DNA of 53,754 nucleotides from contig CAYONM010000004.1 of assembly GCA_964405325.1 (NCBI GenBank), positions 1-53,754 on the forward strand, read 5' to 3'. The notes under the pieces are model-generated. The model saw nothing but the letters and a program-made list of their open reading frames with translations. It made no database searches and was not told where the DNA came from. Shown piece by piece: positions 17,173 through 26,031 of this stretch. The stretch comes from CAYONM01 sp964405325. Lineage in GTDB: Bacteria; Planctomycetota; UBA11346. Made by a program: the position numbers and the translations under genes. The stretch's first letter is position 1. Every line of letters starts with the position of its first letter.

Positions 17173-17245
17173 TCTTTTCTCACCTTCGGACCAAGCAACG
17201 TGGCTAGGAGGACGCGCTTCCAGCGCCGCCCTTACCAACGCTACT

Positions 17246-18364
17246 TTAATTGCCCCCGTGTGCCTGCAGGCGCCACCGTAGATAGGCATCGATGAATGGC
17301 TGCAGATCGCCATCGAGCACCGACTGGGCATTGCCCTCCTTGTGCCGGGAGCGCAAATCGGTGATCAGCTGGGTGGGCTGCAACACGTAGGAACGGATCT
17401 GATGTCCCCAGCCGATGGTGCCGCGCTCGCCCTGCAGGGCCTTCAGCTCGTCCAGGCGCTCGGCTTCTTTGAGCTGCTGCAGCTTGGCGGTCATCATCTT
17501 CCAACACTTGGCCTTGTTCTGCTGCTGTGAACGTTCGCTCTGGCAGCTGACCACGACATTCGACGGGATATGGGTGATGCGTACCGCCGAGTCGGTCTTG
17601 TTGATGTGCTGACCACCGGCACCGGAGGCTCGGTAGGTGTCGATCCGGAACTCCTTCTCGTCGATGACATCCAGATCGACACTTTCAGACTCGGGCAGGG
17701 CCGGGGTCACCTCCACCGCGGCAAAGCTGGTCTGACGCTTGCCCTGGGCGTTAAAGGGGCTCATGCGCACCAGGCGATGGGTGCCCATTTCGCTTTTGAA
17801 GAAGCCGTAAGCCATATCACCAGCGATCTGCAGGGTGGCGGTCTTGATGCCCGCTTCGTCGCCAGATTGGTGGTCCACCAGCTCGCAGCGATAGCTGGCC
17901 CGCTGGCAGTAAGCCATATACATGCGCAGCAGCATCTCGGCCCAGTCCATGCTCTCAACGCCGCCAGCGCCGGCCTGGATGACCATGTAGATGTCGTTGC
18001 CGTCGTAGGGCCCGGACAGGGCGAGCCGGACCTCGAGCTTGTCGTACTGTCGGTTCAGCTGCTCGATTTCCGTCCACAGCTCGCCGAGAGTCTCGTCGTC
18101 CTCGTCGGCCTCGACGATATCCAGCAGCTCCTGACAGGCGATGACCGCCTCATCCAGCTCGATAAAGGGGTCCAACACGTTCCGGGTCGCCTTCACCGCC
18201 TGGATCACGACCTGGGCCCGCTCCTGGTCATCCCAGAAACCGACCTCATTCATCTGGCCTTCCAGCTCAGCCAGCCGCCGCTGCTTGGCCTTCACATCCA
18301 AGGTCACACCAAAGGCGTCGACCTTGCTGCGAAGTTGGTCCAGGGCTTCGGATAGTTCGCTCAT
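17246..18364 (-). CDS. prfB: Peptide chain release factor 2
   Basis: 372 residues. Recognises UGA/UAA stop codons and triggers peptide release on the ribosome. The catalytic GGQ is at 250-252 (RASGAGGQHINKTDSAVRI) and the class-2 discriminator SPF at 202-204 (RMSPFNAQGKRQTS), which separates RF2 from RF1. The N-terminus is continuous in one frame through LDVKAKQRRLAELEGQMNEVGFWDD, the region where most bacteria have the autoregulatory +1 frameshift, so that control is absent here. The ATG at 18364 is preceded by AGGTGG. It lies between bioB and the pilus genes on the same strand. Confidence 0.96.
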   Translation of the reverse strand: MSELSEALDQLRSKVDAFGVTLDVKAKQRRLAELEGQMNEVGFWDDQERAQVVIQAVKATRNVLDPFIELDEAVIACQELLDIVEADEDDETLGELWTEIEQLNRQYDKLEVRLALSGPYDGNDIYMVIQAGAGGVESMDWAEMLLRMYMAYCQRASYRCELVDHQSGDEAGIKTATLQIAGDMAYGFFKSEMGTHRLVRMSPFNAQGKRQTSFAAVEVTPALPESESVDLDVIDEKEFRIDTYRASGAGGQHINKTDSAVRITHIPSNVVVSCQSERSQQQNKAKCWKMMTAKLQQLKEAERLDELKALQGERGTIGWGHQIRSYVLQPTQLITDLRSRHKEGNAQSVLDGDLQPFIDAYLRWRLQAHGGN

Positions 18365-18456
18365 ACCACCTCGTTATCAGGGAAAGCGGCGCAGTGTGGA
18401 ATTAGGCACAAAGACGCAAGACCGTGACGCTGGCACCCCGGCGCCACGCTGCGGTC

Positions 18457-19473
18457 CTACGAGCAAGCCGCGGTCGAGCCACAGAGCTCCAGGCCATAAG
18501 CCGGAGCGTGCGTCTGCCAGTAGCTGGCGGGTGTGCCCATGGTGGTCAGGTAGTTGCCAACCATGACGCCATCGATGCCGCTGCCGAGGACTTCGTGGAG
18601 ACGCGCACCAAAGGTTTCTTCCTTGCCACCCGCCAACACGATACCGCTACCCGGCAGCATGTACCGGAACACCGCCAGACATATCAGGGCCTCGTCGGTC
18701 GGCACCGGCGGCAAGCGATCGGACGGGGTATCGGCGATGGGACAGATGAAATTCACTGGCACCGTATCCGGCTGGACCCAACGCAGCTGCTCAGCGAATT
18801 CGGCGCGCTGACTGCGATCCTCGCCAATGCCGAGAATGCCACCGCAGCAGAGCCGCATGCCAGCCTGCTTGACCAGACGGCAGGTGCGCAGGCGCTGGTC
18901 CCAGGTGTGGCTGGTGCAGGTGCGCAGAAAAAAGCTGCGAGCGGTTTCGAGATTGTGGTGGTACATGCGCAGTCCCGCCTGGCACAAAGCCTCAGCAACG
19001 CTGAGTTCCTCGATCAGACCCAAGGAGGCATCGGCACGCAGGGGCAAATCGGCCAACTCGCGAATGGAACGACAGACCATGTCCAGCCGGGGACCAGGCT
19101 TCAGACCGCGCCAAGCCGCGACCAGACTCAGGGCCTCGGCCCCAGCCTCGCGACAGCTGTCGGCGGCGGTACGGATGGCAACATCGTCCAGCCAGGAGTG
19201 TTGCTGATAATCCGTGGTCTCCACACCGCGCGCCTGGGCGCAGTAGATGCAGTTTTCCGAGCAGTTGCCGGCCTTGGCGTTGAGGATGGAGCAGAAACGC
19301 AAGCGATTGCCACGATACTGCTGCCGGATGGCCTGCGCTCCGGCCAACAGCTCGGCTTGGGCGCTGGAACCGGGGCTGATGTGCAACAGGACTTCGGCCT
19401 GGGACCGACTGCAGTCACCGCCAGCACACACCAATTGAGCGAGTTCCTGTGGAGAGACATGGTCATCAGGCAT
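18457..19473 (-). CDS. bioB: Biotin synthase
   Basis: 338 residues, radical SAM enzyme that inserts sulfur into dethiobiotin to make biotin. The 4Fe-4S radical cluster cysteines are C71, C75 and C78 in NCSENCIYCAQ. MYHHNLETARSFF and GGILGIGED are family signatures, and the NAKAGNCSENC stretch is typical. No other biotin genes are in the window. It ends 92 bp before prfB on the same strand, and its start faces the gamma-carbonic anhydrase gene across 274 bp. The C-terminus is short and Ser/Cys-rich but within the family range. Confidence 0.95.
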   Translation of the reverse strand: MPDDHVSPQELAQLVCAGGDCSRSQAEVLLHISPGSSAQAELLAGAQAIRQQYRGNRLRFCSILNAKAGNCSENCIYCAQARGVETTDYQQHSWLDDVAIRTAADSCREAGAEALSLVAAWRGLKPGPRLDMVCRSIRELADLPLRADASLGLIEELSVAEALCQAGLRMYHHNLETARSFFLRTCTSHTWDQRLRTCRLVKQAGMRLCCGGILGIGEDRSQRAEFAEQLRWVQPDTVPVNFICPIADTPSDRLPPVPTDEALICLAVFRYMLPGSGIVLAGGKEETFGARLHEVLGSGIDGVMVGNYLTTMGTPASYWQTHAPAYGLELCGSTAACS

Positions 19474-19747
19474 AGCGATTCCCTCTAAGATTGAATTCGC
19501 GACGAACTCGAGCAGACCCGGGCAAGCGCGTCCCGTTCAAGCCGTGGAAGCTCGGAGGTCCGAACCGGACTAGTGGAAGCACAGCCTTTTTGCCGAAGAT
19601 GATTGAAATAATCGCCACGCAGTGGTGTCGGCCATCGGCGACAAAAATGCTGTGAGTTCCCTCAGATGTGCTGGCCCGGCATCCTGTCGCGGGAAAAAAC
19701 ATTTTCTAGACCGTGGACCGCTCCAGGCTGCGGCCGAGGTGCTCCCC

Positions 19748-20257
19748 ATGCCAAGCTTTCCGGTCGGCGATCTGCAGCCACAGCAACCGGCCTTCTGCGC
19801 CCCCACCGCGAGCCTGGTGGGCGATGTGCGTTTCGGCCCCGGTTGCTCGGTCTGGTTTGGCGCGGTGCTGCGTGGCGACATCGCCGCGGTGATGCTCGGT
19901 GCCGAATGCAACGTCCAAGACAACTGCGTACTGCACGTGGCCAAAGACAAGCCCTGCCGCCTGGCCGACCGGGTCAGCATGGGCCATCAGGCCATCGCCC
20001 ACGCCTGCACCGTCGGCAGCGGCAGCCTGCTTGGTATGGGCTGTCGAGTCCTGGACGACGCCGAGCTCGGCGAAGGCGTCCTGGTGGCAGCCGGCACGGT
20101 GGTCAAGGAGGGCATGCAGATCCCACCGCATTATCTGGTGGCGGGCGTGCCTGGACGGATCATCGGCCCGCTGCGAGCCGAACAGCGCGAGCGCATCGCT
20201 CGAATCGCTGGTGATTACCTGGCCTACCAGGCCCTGTATCCTGAGTTGCTTGGATGA
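19748..20257 (+). CDS. Gamma-carbonic anhydrase family protein
   Basis: 169 residues from the ATG at 19748; the frame is open 42 codons further upstream but without family similarity. Left-handed beta-helix hexapeptide repeats fill residues 20-150 (for example ASLVGDVRFGPGCSVWFGAVLRGD). The three metal-binding histidines are H63 (NVQDNCVLHV), H80 (MGH) and H85 (AHA). It hydrates CO2 or, as in many YrdA/PaaY-type members, binds zinc with uncertain activity. Four-base ATGA overlap with the next gene indicates translational coupling. The 274-bp gap to bioB contains a T-rich stretch and no further gene. Confidence 0.92.
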   Translation: MPSFPVGDLQPQQPAFCAPTASLVGDVRFGPGCSVWFGAVLRGDIAAVMLGAECNVQDNCVLHVAKDKPCRLADRVSMGHQAIAHACTVGSGSLLGMGCRVLDDAELGEGVLVAAGTVVKEGMQIPPHYLVAGVPGRIIGPLRAEQRERIARIAGDYLAYQALYPELLG

Positions 20258-22173
20258 GGGTCCTGGTCCTCTGCTGCCTGCTGACCAGTGGTATCGCGGC
20301 AGCGCAGCTGCAGCGGGTTGCGGGACACGACTACATCCGTCCCGGCCTGATGTGGCGGCTGGTGCTCCGCGGTAGTCAGCTGCCCGCAGGCGGCCCGCCA
20401 CTACGGCTGCGCGTCCAACTCATAGCCGATCAGCAGGTGCTGGCCGCCTCCTCCCTGCAGCTCACAAATCCGGCGACCTGGCAACTGGACTGGCCCGTGC
20501 AGTTGATTCCCGATGCCCCCACCACCACGGCCAGTATCCACTGGACCGCTCGACTGTATCAGGATCAGCAACTGCTCACCCAGGCCAACGGCGGACTCCT
20601 GAGCGTTCAGCAGCTGGTAGAACACGCTCGCACCGTTCAACCGACGACGACAGCCGAACCACCATTGCGCTTCTGGTGGCAACAGGCCATGACCCTCCTG
20701 CGTGGCAGCCGCCGCCTGGGCGATTGGCGGCTGGCGGCCCAGCTTTGCCAGCGCTTGGAACGGCCCCAGGCAGCCCTGGCGGAACACCGCAAGCAATCAG
20801 AGCGCCTGGAGGCCTTCATCAGCCCGGACGACGGCAGTCTGCAGCCGGTCCGACTCTGGCTGCCAGAAGGCCCGCCCCGCCGTCCCAGCGTGGTGATCTT
20901 GCACCGTCCCAGCCAGGTTCCCACCAAGGGCAGCTGGCGACCAGCACTACCAGAGACAGCACAAGCACTGCTCCTGGCCGGGCATGCCGTCATCCAACCC
21001 TACCCCGCCGCCGACATCGCCTGGCAGGATGTGGCCATCCGACGCCTGCCCGCCGCGGTGGCCGCAGTCGCAGCATGGTGCCCCACCCAGCAGCCCTTGC
21101 TGGTGGCCGAGGGCTCGGCCGCCGATGCCGCGCTCGTTCTTTTGGGCCAGACCCCCTGGTCCTGGACCGGTGCTCTGCTGCTGACACCCCGACCGCGACC
21201 GCCGCAGGAACCGTCATCCGCGCTGCCGGCTACCTGGCAGGCCTGGTTGGCGTCACTGCCACACCCCCTCAGCGCGGCGCCGCAGCTCAGCCGCTGCCAC
21301 CTTGCCGTCAGCGGCCAGACCACTGCGTATGCCGACCGACTGCGCGCCATCGCCCAGGCCGATCCGACCGGGCTATGGCTGGCACGGCCATTACCAGATA
21401 AGCGAAGCCTGCTGGACTGGCTGGGACGAATCCAAGCCCCGAGCCCAGCTGGTGCCTGGGAGATCCGCAGCCCCCTCCCTCTGGATCTGGGGCCGCTGCA
21501 ATTGCGCCAACCGCAGACCTGGGGCGAAGCCCTGCTGATCCGCGGTGAATTACGCAGCGGCGAACTCCTGGCCACCAATCTGGCCGACCTGTCCCTGGAC
21601 TGGCCACTACACCACCTCAATGGCAATGCCTGGCAGCCACCAAGCGTAGACCAGCCCGTGAAGCGCCTTGGGCAATGCCTCGGCCTACCGGGCTTGGCCA
21701 CCAGCGCACCCTTCGCGGTGGTGATCGGTAGCGGCGAACACGCTGGCATTACAGCTCGCAACCAGACGAATGCCCGGTCCTTCCTCCGCGCCTGGGGGCG
21801 GCATGCGCACGGCCAGCCCTCGATCTATCAAGACGACGATCCAGCCATCCCAAACGAGACGAATCTGCTCTGCTTCGGCAGTCCCCGCTCACATCGGATC
21901 CTGCAGCAGGCCTGGGCCAGCCGGCCACCGCCTGTGCGTTGGCAGGAACGCGAACTGCTCCTGAATGAGCGCCGCTTTCTGCGCGACGACAGCGCGATCA
22001 TCCTGTGTTGGCCTGATGCCCGCCAGCCCCACCGCTGCCTGGTGGCCATCGATGGCGCCAATGCCGCACGGCTGTTCCAGGAAGGCGCGCCATTACAGGG
22101 CCTACCAGACCTGAGCATCATCGACGGCCAGGACCGACTGACGCAGCGGATCTTTACGGTGGATTGGCGGTAA
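20254..22173 (+). CDS. Large exported protein, possible degenerate alpha/beta hydrolase
   Basis: 639 residues with a signal peptide (MRVLVLCCLLTSGIAAA). Residues about 25-125 are beta-rich. The middle part has a hydrolase-like entry, DGSLQPVRLWLPEGPPRRPSVVI (about 191-213), and a nucleophile-elbow-like LLVAEGSAADAAL (about 285-297), in which the usual G-x-S-x-G is altered. A C-terminal section ends in SIIDGQDRLTQRIF. Such layouts occur in planctomycete secreted esterase-like proteins, but I cannot assign a substrate. Its coupling to the carbonic anhydrase gene by an ATGA overlap is unusual. Confidence that it is a gene is high; the function is open. Confidence 0.75.
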   Translation: MRVLVLCCLLTSGIAAAQLQRVAGHDYIRPGLMWRLVLRGSQLPAGGPPLRLRVQLIADQQVLAASSLQLTNPATWQLDWPVQLIPDAPTTTASIHWTARLYQDQQLLTQANGGLLSVQQLVEHARTVQPTTTAEPPLRFWWQQAMTLLRGSRRLGDWRLAAQLCQRLERPQAALAEHRKQSERLEAFISPDDGSLQPVRLWLPEGPPRRPSVVILHRPSQVPTKGSWRPALPETAQALLLAGHAVIQPYPAADIAWQDVAIRRLPAAVAAVAAWCPTQQPLLVAEGSAADAALVLLGQTPWSWTGALLLTPRPRPPQEPSSALPATWQAWLASLPHPLSAAPQLSRCHLAVSGQTTAYADRLRAIAQADPTGLWLARPLPDKRSLLDWLGRIQAPSPAGAWEIRSPLPLDLGPLQLRQPQTWGEALLIRGELRSGELLATNLADLSLDWPLHHLNGNAWQPPSVDQPVKRLGQCLGLPGLATSAPFAVVIGSGEHAGITARNQTNARSFLRAWGRHAHGQPSIYQDDDPAIPNETNLLCFGSPRSHRILQQAWASRPPPVRWQERELLLNERRFLRDDSAIILCWPDARQPHRCLVAIDGANAARLFQEGAPLQGLPDLSIIDGQDRLTQRIFTVDWR

Positions 22174-22210
22174 CTGGTTCGTCGGAGGTGACCCGATCAA
22201 GCCAACGGCT

Positions 22211-22277
22211 TCGCGCTTGGACGCGCTCGCTCGCTTCGCCTGGTTCCACCCGAATTCGACCTCTGAGGGACCCGTCA
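22211..22277 (+). repeat. Interspersed repeat, copy B
   Basis: Begins TCGCGCTTGGACGCGCTCGC and ends with CGAATTCGACCTCTGAG followed by GGACCCGTCA, nearly identical to copy A at both ends with a different middle. It sits in the 219-bp gap between the large exported protein and the lipoprotein gene. Confidence 0.7.
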
Positions 22278-22392
22278 AGGATGCCTCCTATTGGAGCAAT
22301 GAGCGCCTGCCGACCTCAGAGTTTTAACTCGCCCTGAACCAAACCGAGACCCCCCACTTGCGCCAGCAGACCATGCAACACCATGCCTGCCC

Positions 22393-22722
22393 ATGTTTCC
22401 TCGTCTGGCACTCTGCAGCTCCTTCCTCTTCTTGTTGGCCTGTTCCGGCGAACGTCCGGCTCTGAGCCAAGCCGAACAGGACGCGCTGGCCTATATCGAA
22501 CGCACGCCGTACCTGGAGGTACGGTGGCTTGAGCGATTGGGCGACGACCAGCTGTTGATCACCACCCAGCAGGGCGAGCAGCAGGTGCGCTACCGCATCG
22601 ACGGCCAGCGCCAGGTGGAACGGCCCGAGCAACGGGTCAGCCGGGTGCCGGATCGCGGTTTGCGCTATAACTATAACCATAGCAAACCCCGTGGTGGCTG
22701 GCAGACCGATCTCCGTCACTGA
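22393..22722 (+). CDS. Small lipoprotein
   Basis: 109 residues. The N-terminus MFPRLALCSSFLFLLACSGE has a lipobox LLAC with the modified cysteine at residue 17, so it is probably a membrane-anchored lipoprotein. The mature part is hydrophilic, with a beta-type stretch LLITTQQGEQQVRYRIDGQ and an Arg-rich end. I do not recognise a family. It lies 16 bp ahead of the two spermidine-synthase-like genes on the same strand and may be part of that operon. Confidence 0.75.
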   Translation: MFPRLALCSSFLFLLACSGERPALSQAEQDALAYIERTPYLEVRWLERLGDDQLLITTQQGEQQVRYRIDGQRQVERPEQRVSRVPDRGLRYNYNHSKPRGGWQTDLRH

Positions 22723-22738
22723 ATTGAAGGAACCTTCC

Positions 22739-23395
22739 ATGCAGATCCCGATCCTGTATTGCACCTCCGTTATCTGCGGCTTTTGCATGATGGCCCTTGA
22801 AATGATGGGTGGCCGTTTTTTGCAGCCAGTGTTCGGTACCGGCATCGATGTCTGGTGTGCGATCATTTCGGTGTTCATCCTGTCGCTCTCAGTGGGCTAT
22901 GTCCTGGGTGGCCGCATCGCTGACCGTTTCCATACCAATCGCGCGCTGGCCTGGGTGATCTTGATCGCTGGCTGCTACTATCTGTTGCTGCCGATCTTCG
23001 CCCGCCCTGCCACCGATGCCTTTGGCGAGGCTATGCACGGCAGCACCGTCGGCAGCCTGGTCGCCGCACTTGTGCTGTTCCTACCGCCCTCTTTGCTACT
23101 GGGCTGCGTTTCGCCAATGCTGGTGAAGCTGGTATTCGATCTACCCGAACGTATCGGCCGCATTACCGGCACCCTGTACGCGATCGGTTCGGTAGGCAAC
23201 GTGCTCGGCACCCTGACCGCCGTCTATGTGCTGCTGTGGCTGTTCAGCCTGAACGCCAACATGATCGGCATGGGGGTGATACTCTGCCTGACGGCGCTGC
23301 TGCATTTCTACAAGCCGATGACCTCGCGCTCCCCCGCCGTCGTCGAAGCCATGCAGCCAGCGGCCCTCGATACCATCGCTGAGGGCACAGCATGA
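22739..23395 (+). CDS. Membrane half of a fused-type spermidine synthase (integral membrane protein)
   Basis: 218 residues from the ATG at 22739, preceded by a GAAGGA ribosome binding site; the longer frame overlaps the lipoprotein gene. About six membrane helices, for example IPILYCTSVICGFCMMALEM and LVAALVLFLPPSLLLGCVSP. The pattern of E-M-M-G-G-R-F-L-Q-P-V-F-G at the start and P-S-L-L-L-G-C-V-S-P is that of the N-terminal membrane domain of 'fused MFS/spermidine synthase' proteins (SpeE-like). It overlaps the next gene by four bases (ATGA), and that gene supplies the SAM-fold half, so the pair is a split version of the fusion. Confidence 0.85.
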   Translation: MQIPILYCTSVICGFCMMALEMMGGRFLQPVFGTGIDVWCAIISVFILSLSVGYVLGGRIADRFHTNRALAWVILIAGCYYLLLPIFARPATDAFGEAMHGSTVGSLVAALVLFLPPSLLLGCVSPMLVKLVFDLPERIGRITGTLYAIGSVGNVLGTLTAVYVLLWLFSLNANMIGMGVILCLTALLHFYKPMTSRSPAVVEAMQPAALDTIAEGTA

Positions 23396-24981
23396 GCCAG
23401 CGCATCATCGCCACGGCCCTGTTTGTGCTCTGTCTGATCCTGGGTCTGGCCCTGAAGCGGGATCCCTTCGTGGTGGAGGGCCACCGCTATCCGGCCGATC
23501 AAGCGGCGCTGGACCACCGCGACAGCCCCTACTCGCACGTCTCCTGGGTGGTCTCCAAAGATGGCAACTACGCCCAGCTGCGCTTTTTCGACAAGGTCGA
23601 AGGCGGGATCTGTCTGCACCCCAGCTGGCCGGAACTGCAGCAGATCGGCGGCTTGGAGCACCTGATCCCCGACAGCGATTGGACCTTCCAGCCAGAGCCC
23701 GGCCGAACCTGGCCGGATGGCCGACCGCATCCGGACATGGGCACGGTCTCCAATACCAAATATACCTGTCTCTATCCCTCAGCCGTGCTGCTGAACGAGC
23801 GGTTGCTGCGCCAAGCCGACGACGATCCACGCCAGGCCAGCCCCAATATTCTGGTCGTTGGCCTGGGCTCCGGCATCGGTATCAGCGTCTATGCGCACCA
23901 TTTCCCGCAGGCGAGCATCACCGTGGTGGATATCGACCAGGCGGTGATCGATATGGTGCTGGATCACTACCCGCTGTTTCGTTGGCTGCAGCAACAGACC
24001 CTGCCGGATGGCCGGCCACGGCTGAAGGTGGCCACGGGCGATGCCCGGCAGTACATCACCTATCCGGAAATGCGCCAGGACGACGGCATGCAGTACGACA
24101 TCGTGGTGCTGGATGCCTACACCTCCGGCTCCACCATTCCTTCGCACCTGATGACGCGAGAATTCTACGCCGCCATCGACACGATCATGCCCGAGGACGG
24201 CATCATCCTCTCCAACATCATCAGCAGCTACGAAGCGGAAAAACGCTTCGTCATCGGCGGTGCCATCAAGGCAATGCAGGCCGCCGGCCTGACCGAGGTC
24301 TGGAATCTGCCGGTGGTCTATCCCCAGGAATATCCGCCACTGCAAGTGGACCAGGCCCGCAACAACGTGGTGTTGGCCAGCCGACAGCCCCTGAGCCCAC
24401 GACAACGGCCGGCCGCCTGGCGCCGATTGCGTAACTACACGTTGTATCCAGAGCTGGACGCACGCCGCTACGAGAGCGAATTGCTCTATATCCGCGAGCA
24501 TCGCAAGCCGACAACCAAACCGGAACAATTCAGCGCCGGTATCAAACTGGAAGCCGGTGAATTGCAGGACCGGGTCCGTCGTACCGCCCACGACCAGGCC
24601 GATCAGCAGTGGAAAGAAAATCTCCAGGTGCTGCGCAAAGACAGCCGCAAACCCTTCGTCACGGTGCGCGACGACGAGACCACGGTCCTGCTGGATGATC
24701 CCCAATTGATCGACCAGGTCCGCCAAGCCGTGGCCCAGGCCTACGGCAAACGCCTTCCCTTGGGCTGGAAGGGCCTGCAAGGGCGCCTGGAGCTGCTGTA
24801 CGAACACCGGGATTGGGTCCTGTTCAGCCGGCGATGCTGGCAACGCGCTATTGCCGCTGCCGAACGGAGCGAAGCCGGTCAGTACCGCCATGATGGTCAC
24901 ATCTTGTCCACCAGCACCATCGCCAACGCCCCCCTGTATACCGACGCCCAACCCAACGCCGACATCTATAACAACCGCTGA
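23392..24981 (+). CDS. Spermidine-synthase-like SAM-fold protein with N-terminal anchor
   Basis: 529 residues. One N-terminal membrane helix (about 5-21), then a beta-rich region, then a Rossmann methyltransferase/polyamine synthase fold (about 150-320): ILVVGLGSGIG at 153-163, acidic residues D180 and D182 at the end of strand 2, GDARQY at 217-222, and the catalytic-loop region VVLDAYTSGSTIP with D241. It resembles the aminopropyltransferase family (spermidine synthase). The acidic substrate residues are only partly recognisable, so the substrate may not be putrescine. A further about 200 residues after the core are helical and unfamiliar. Coupled to the preceding membrane half. Confidence 0.85.
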   Translation: MSQRIIATALFVLCLILGLALKRDPFVVEGHRYPADQAALDHRDSPYSHVSWVVSKDGNYAQLRFFDKVEGGICLHPSWPELQQIGGLEHLIPDSDWTFQPEPGRTWPDGRPHPDMGTVSNTKYTCLYPSAVLLNERLLRQADDDPRQASPNILVVGLGSGIGISVYAHHFPQASITVVDIDQAVIDMVLDHYPLFRWLQQQTLPDGRPRLKVATGDARQYITYPEMRQDDGMQYDIVVLDAYTSGSTIPSHLMTREFYAAIDTIMPEDGIILSNIISSYEAEKRFVIGGAIKAMQAAGLTEVWNLPVVYPQEYPPLQVDQARNNVVLASRQPLSPRQRPAAWRRLRNYTLYPELDARRYESELLYIREHRKPTTKPEQFSAGIKLEAGELQDRVRRTAHDQADQQWKENLQVLRKDSRKPFVTVRDDETTVLLDDPQLIDQVRQAVAQAYGKRLPLGWKGLQGRLELLYEHRDWVLFSRRCWQRAIAAAERSEAGQYRHDGHILSTSTIANAPLYTDAQPNADIYNNR

Positions 24982-25014
24982 AGGAAGCGTGCTGCTGAGC
25001 GCCTGTTTGAAAAA

Positions 25015-25074
25015 TCGCGCGCTTACCGCCCGCCCGCGAAGCCCGAACAAAATCGACCTTTGATGGACCCGTCA
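25015..25074 (+). repeat. Interspersed repeat, copy C (degenerate)
   Basis: Starts TCGCGCGCTTACCGCCCGC and ends AATCGACCTTTGATGGACCC plus GTCA, sharing the CGACCTctGA.GGACCCGTCA core of copies A and B with several changes. It ends 7 bases before the PfkB gene start. Confidence 0.55.
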
Positions 25075-25081
25075 ACCAACC

Positions 25082-25972
25082 ATGGCCACCGTCACCGTTG
25101 TTACCGGCAACCCCCTCCTGGATCACCTGGCCGCGGTCGACCTGCAAGCGGGTCGAATCAACCGCTGTGACGGCTTCCAGGTGGTGGCCGGCGGCAAGGG
25201 TCTGAATGTCGGCCGAGTGCTGGTCCGACACGGCCACCGAGTCAATGCCTGCGGCTTCGCAGGCGGCAACAGCGGTGAACAGTTCCGCGCCATTGTCGCC
25301 GCCGAGGGCCAGCAGGTCCATCTGACCGAAACCGCCGCGCCCTTACGGGTCGGCTTCCTGGCCCGTACTTGCGCCGACGCCGGCCCCACCGGCCTGCTGC
25401 AGAACGGCTTCTTGATCACCGAAGCCGAATGCCAGGCCTGCCTGAAGCAGGTGGGCCACCTGTTGCCCAACAGCGATTTGGTCATCTGCAGTGGATCGGT
25501 GGCGCATCCGACAGCCGATGGCCTGTATGCATCGATCTGCAGCATTTGCGCGGAAGCAGGCGTACCCTGCTGGGTCGACAGCTACGGTGCGCCCATGCGC
25601 GTCGCCCTGGCCGGTCCACATCCGCCGGTCCTGGTCAAACCCAATCGTCAGGAGCTGGACCAGGACAGCGCCTGGGACCGAGCAGCCGAACTGCATATCT
25701 CCGATGGTGCCGCGGCCCTGGAAATCCGCACACCAAGCGGGCGCTGGCAGGTACAACCGCCGCCAGTGCCAACGGTCAATCCGGTGGGCAGTGGCGACAG
25801 CTACGTGGCCGCGTTGGCGCACGCCCGACTCAGCGGCATGGCCAGCTCCGCACAGTGGTCCTATGCGGCAGCGGCTGGCGCTCTGAACGCCAGCCGCATG
25901 TCGGTGGCCGACTTTTCGCCGCAGGAACTCCCCCCACTGGCGGAAACAGTGTTGGTCACAGAAGCTAAATAG
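25082..25972 (+). CDS. PfkB-family sugar kinase, 1-phosphofructokinase-like
   Basis: 296 residues, cytoplasmic ribokinase fold. The N-terminal substrate motif GGKGLNVGRVL is at 37-47 and the C-terminal ATP/anion-hole motif NPVGSGDSYVAAL places the catalytic base at D239. The G-K-G-x-N motif and length match 1-phosphofructokinase / tagatose-6-phosphate kinase members rather than ribokinase, so the likely reaction is ATP-dependent phosphorylation of a sugar phosphate. No PTS genes are adjacent, which leaves the substrate open. The family's G-A-G-D is here G-S-G-D, a tolerated change. Confidence 0.88.
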   Translation: MATVTVVTGNPLLDHLAAVDLQAGRINRCDGFQVVAGGKGLNVGRVLVRHGHRVNACGFAGGNSGEQFRAIVAAEGQQVHLTETAAPLRVGFLARTCADAGPTGLLQNGFLITEAECQACLKQVGHLLPNSDLVICSGSVAHPTADGLYASICSICAEAGVPCWVDSYGAPMRVALAGPHPPVLVKPNRQELDQDSAWDRAAELHISDGAAALEIRTPSGRWQVQPPPVPTVNPVGSGDSYVAALAHARLSGMASSAQWSYAAAAGALNASRMSVADFSPQELPPLAETVLVTEAK

Positions 25973-26031
25973 GCTTTGCCGATAGTCTTGCCGCTGGCAG
26001 AATAACGATAGTCTGAACTGAGGATGGGATA

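Noticed and set aside
19474..19747. Possible fourth, very degenerate copy of the interspersed repeat (GAATTCG followed by AGACCCG)
   Set aside because: Only scattered short matches; not distinguishable from chance by eye.
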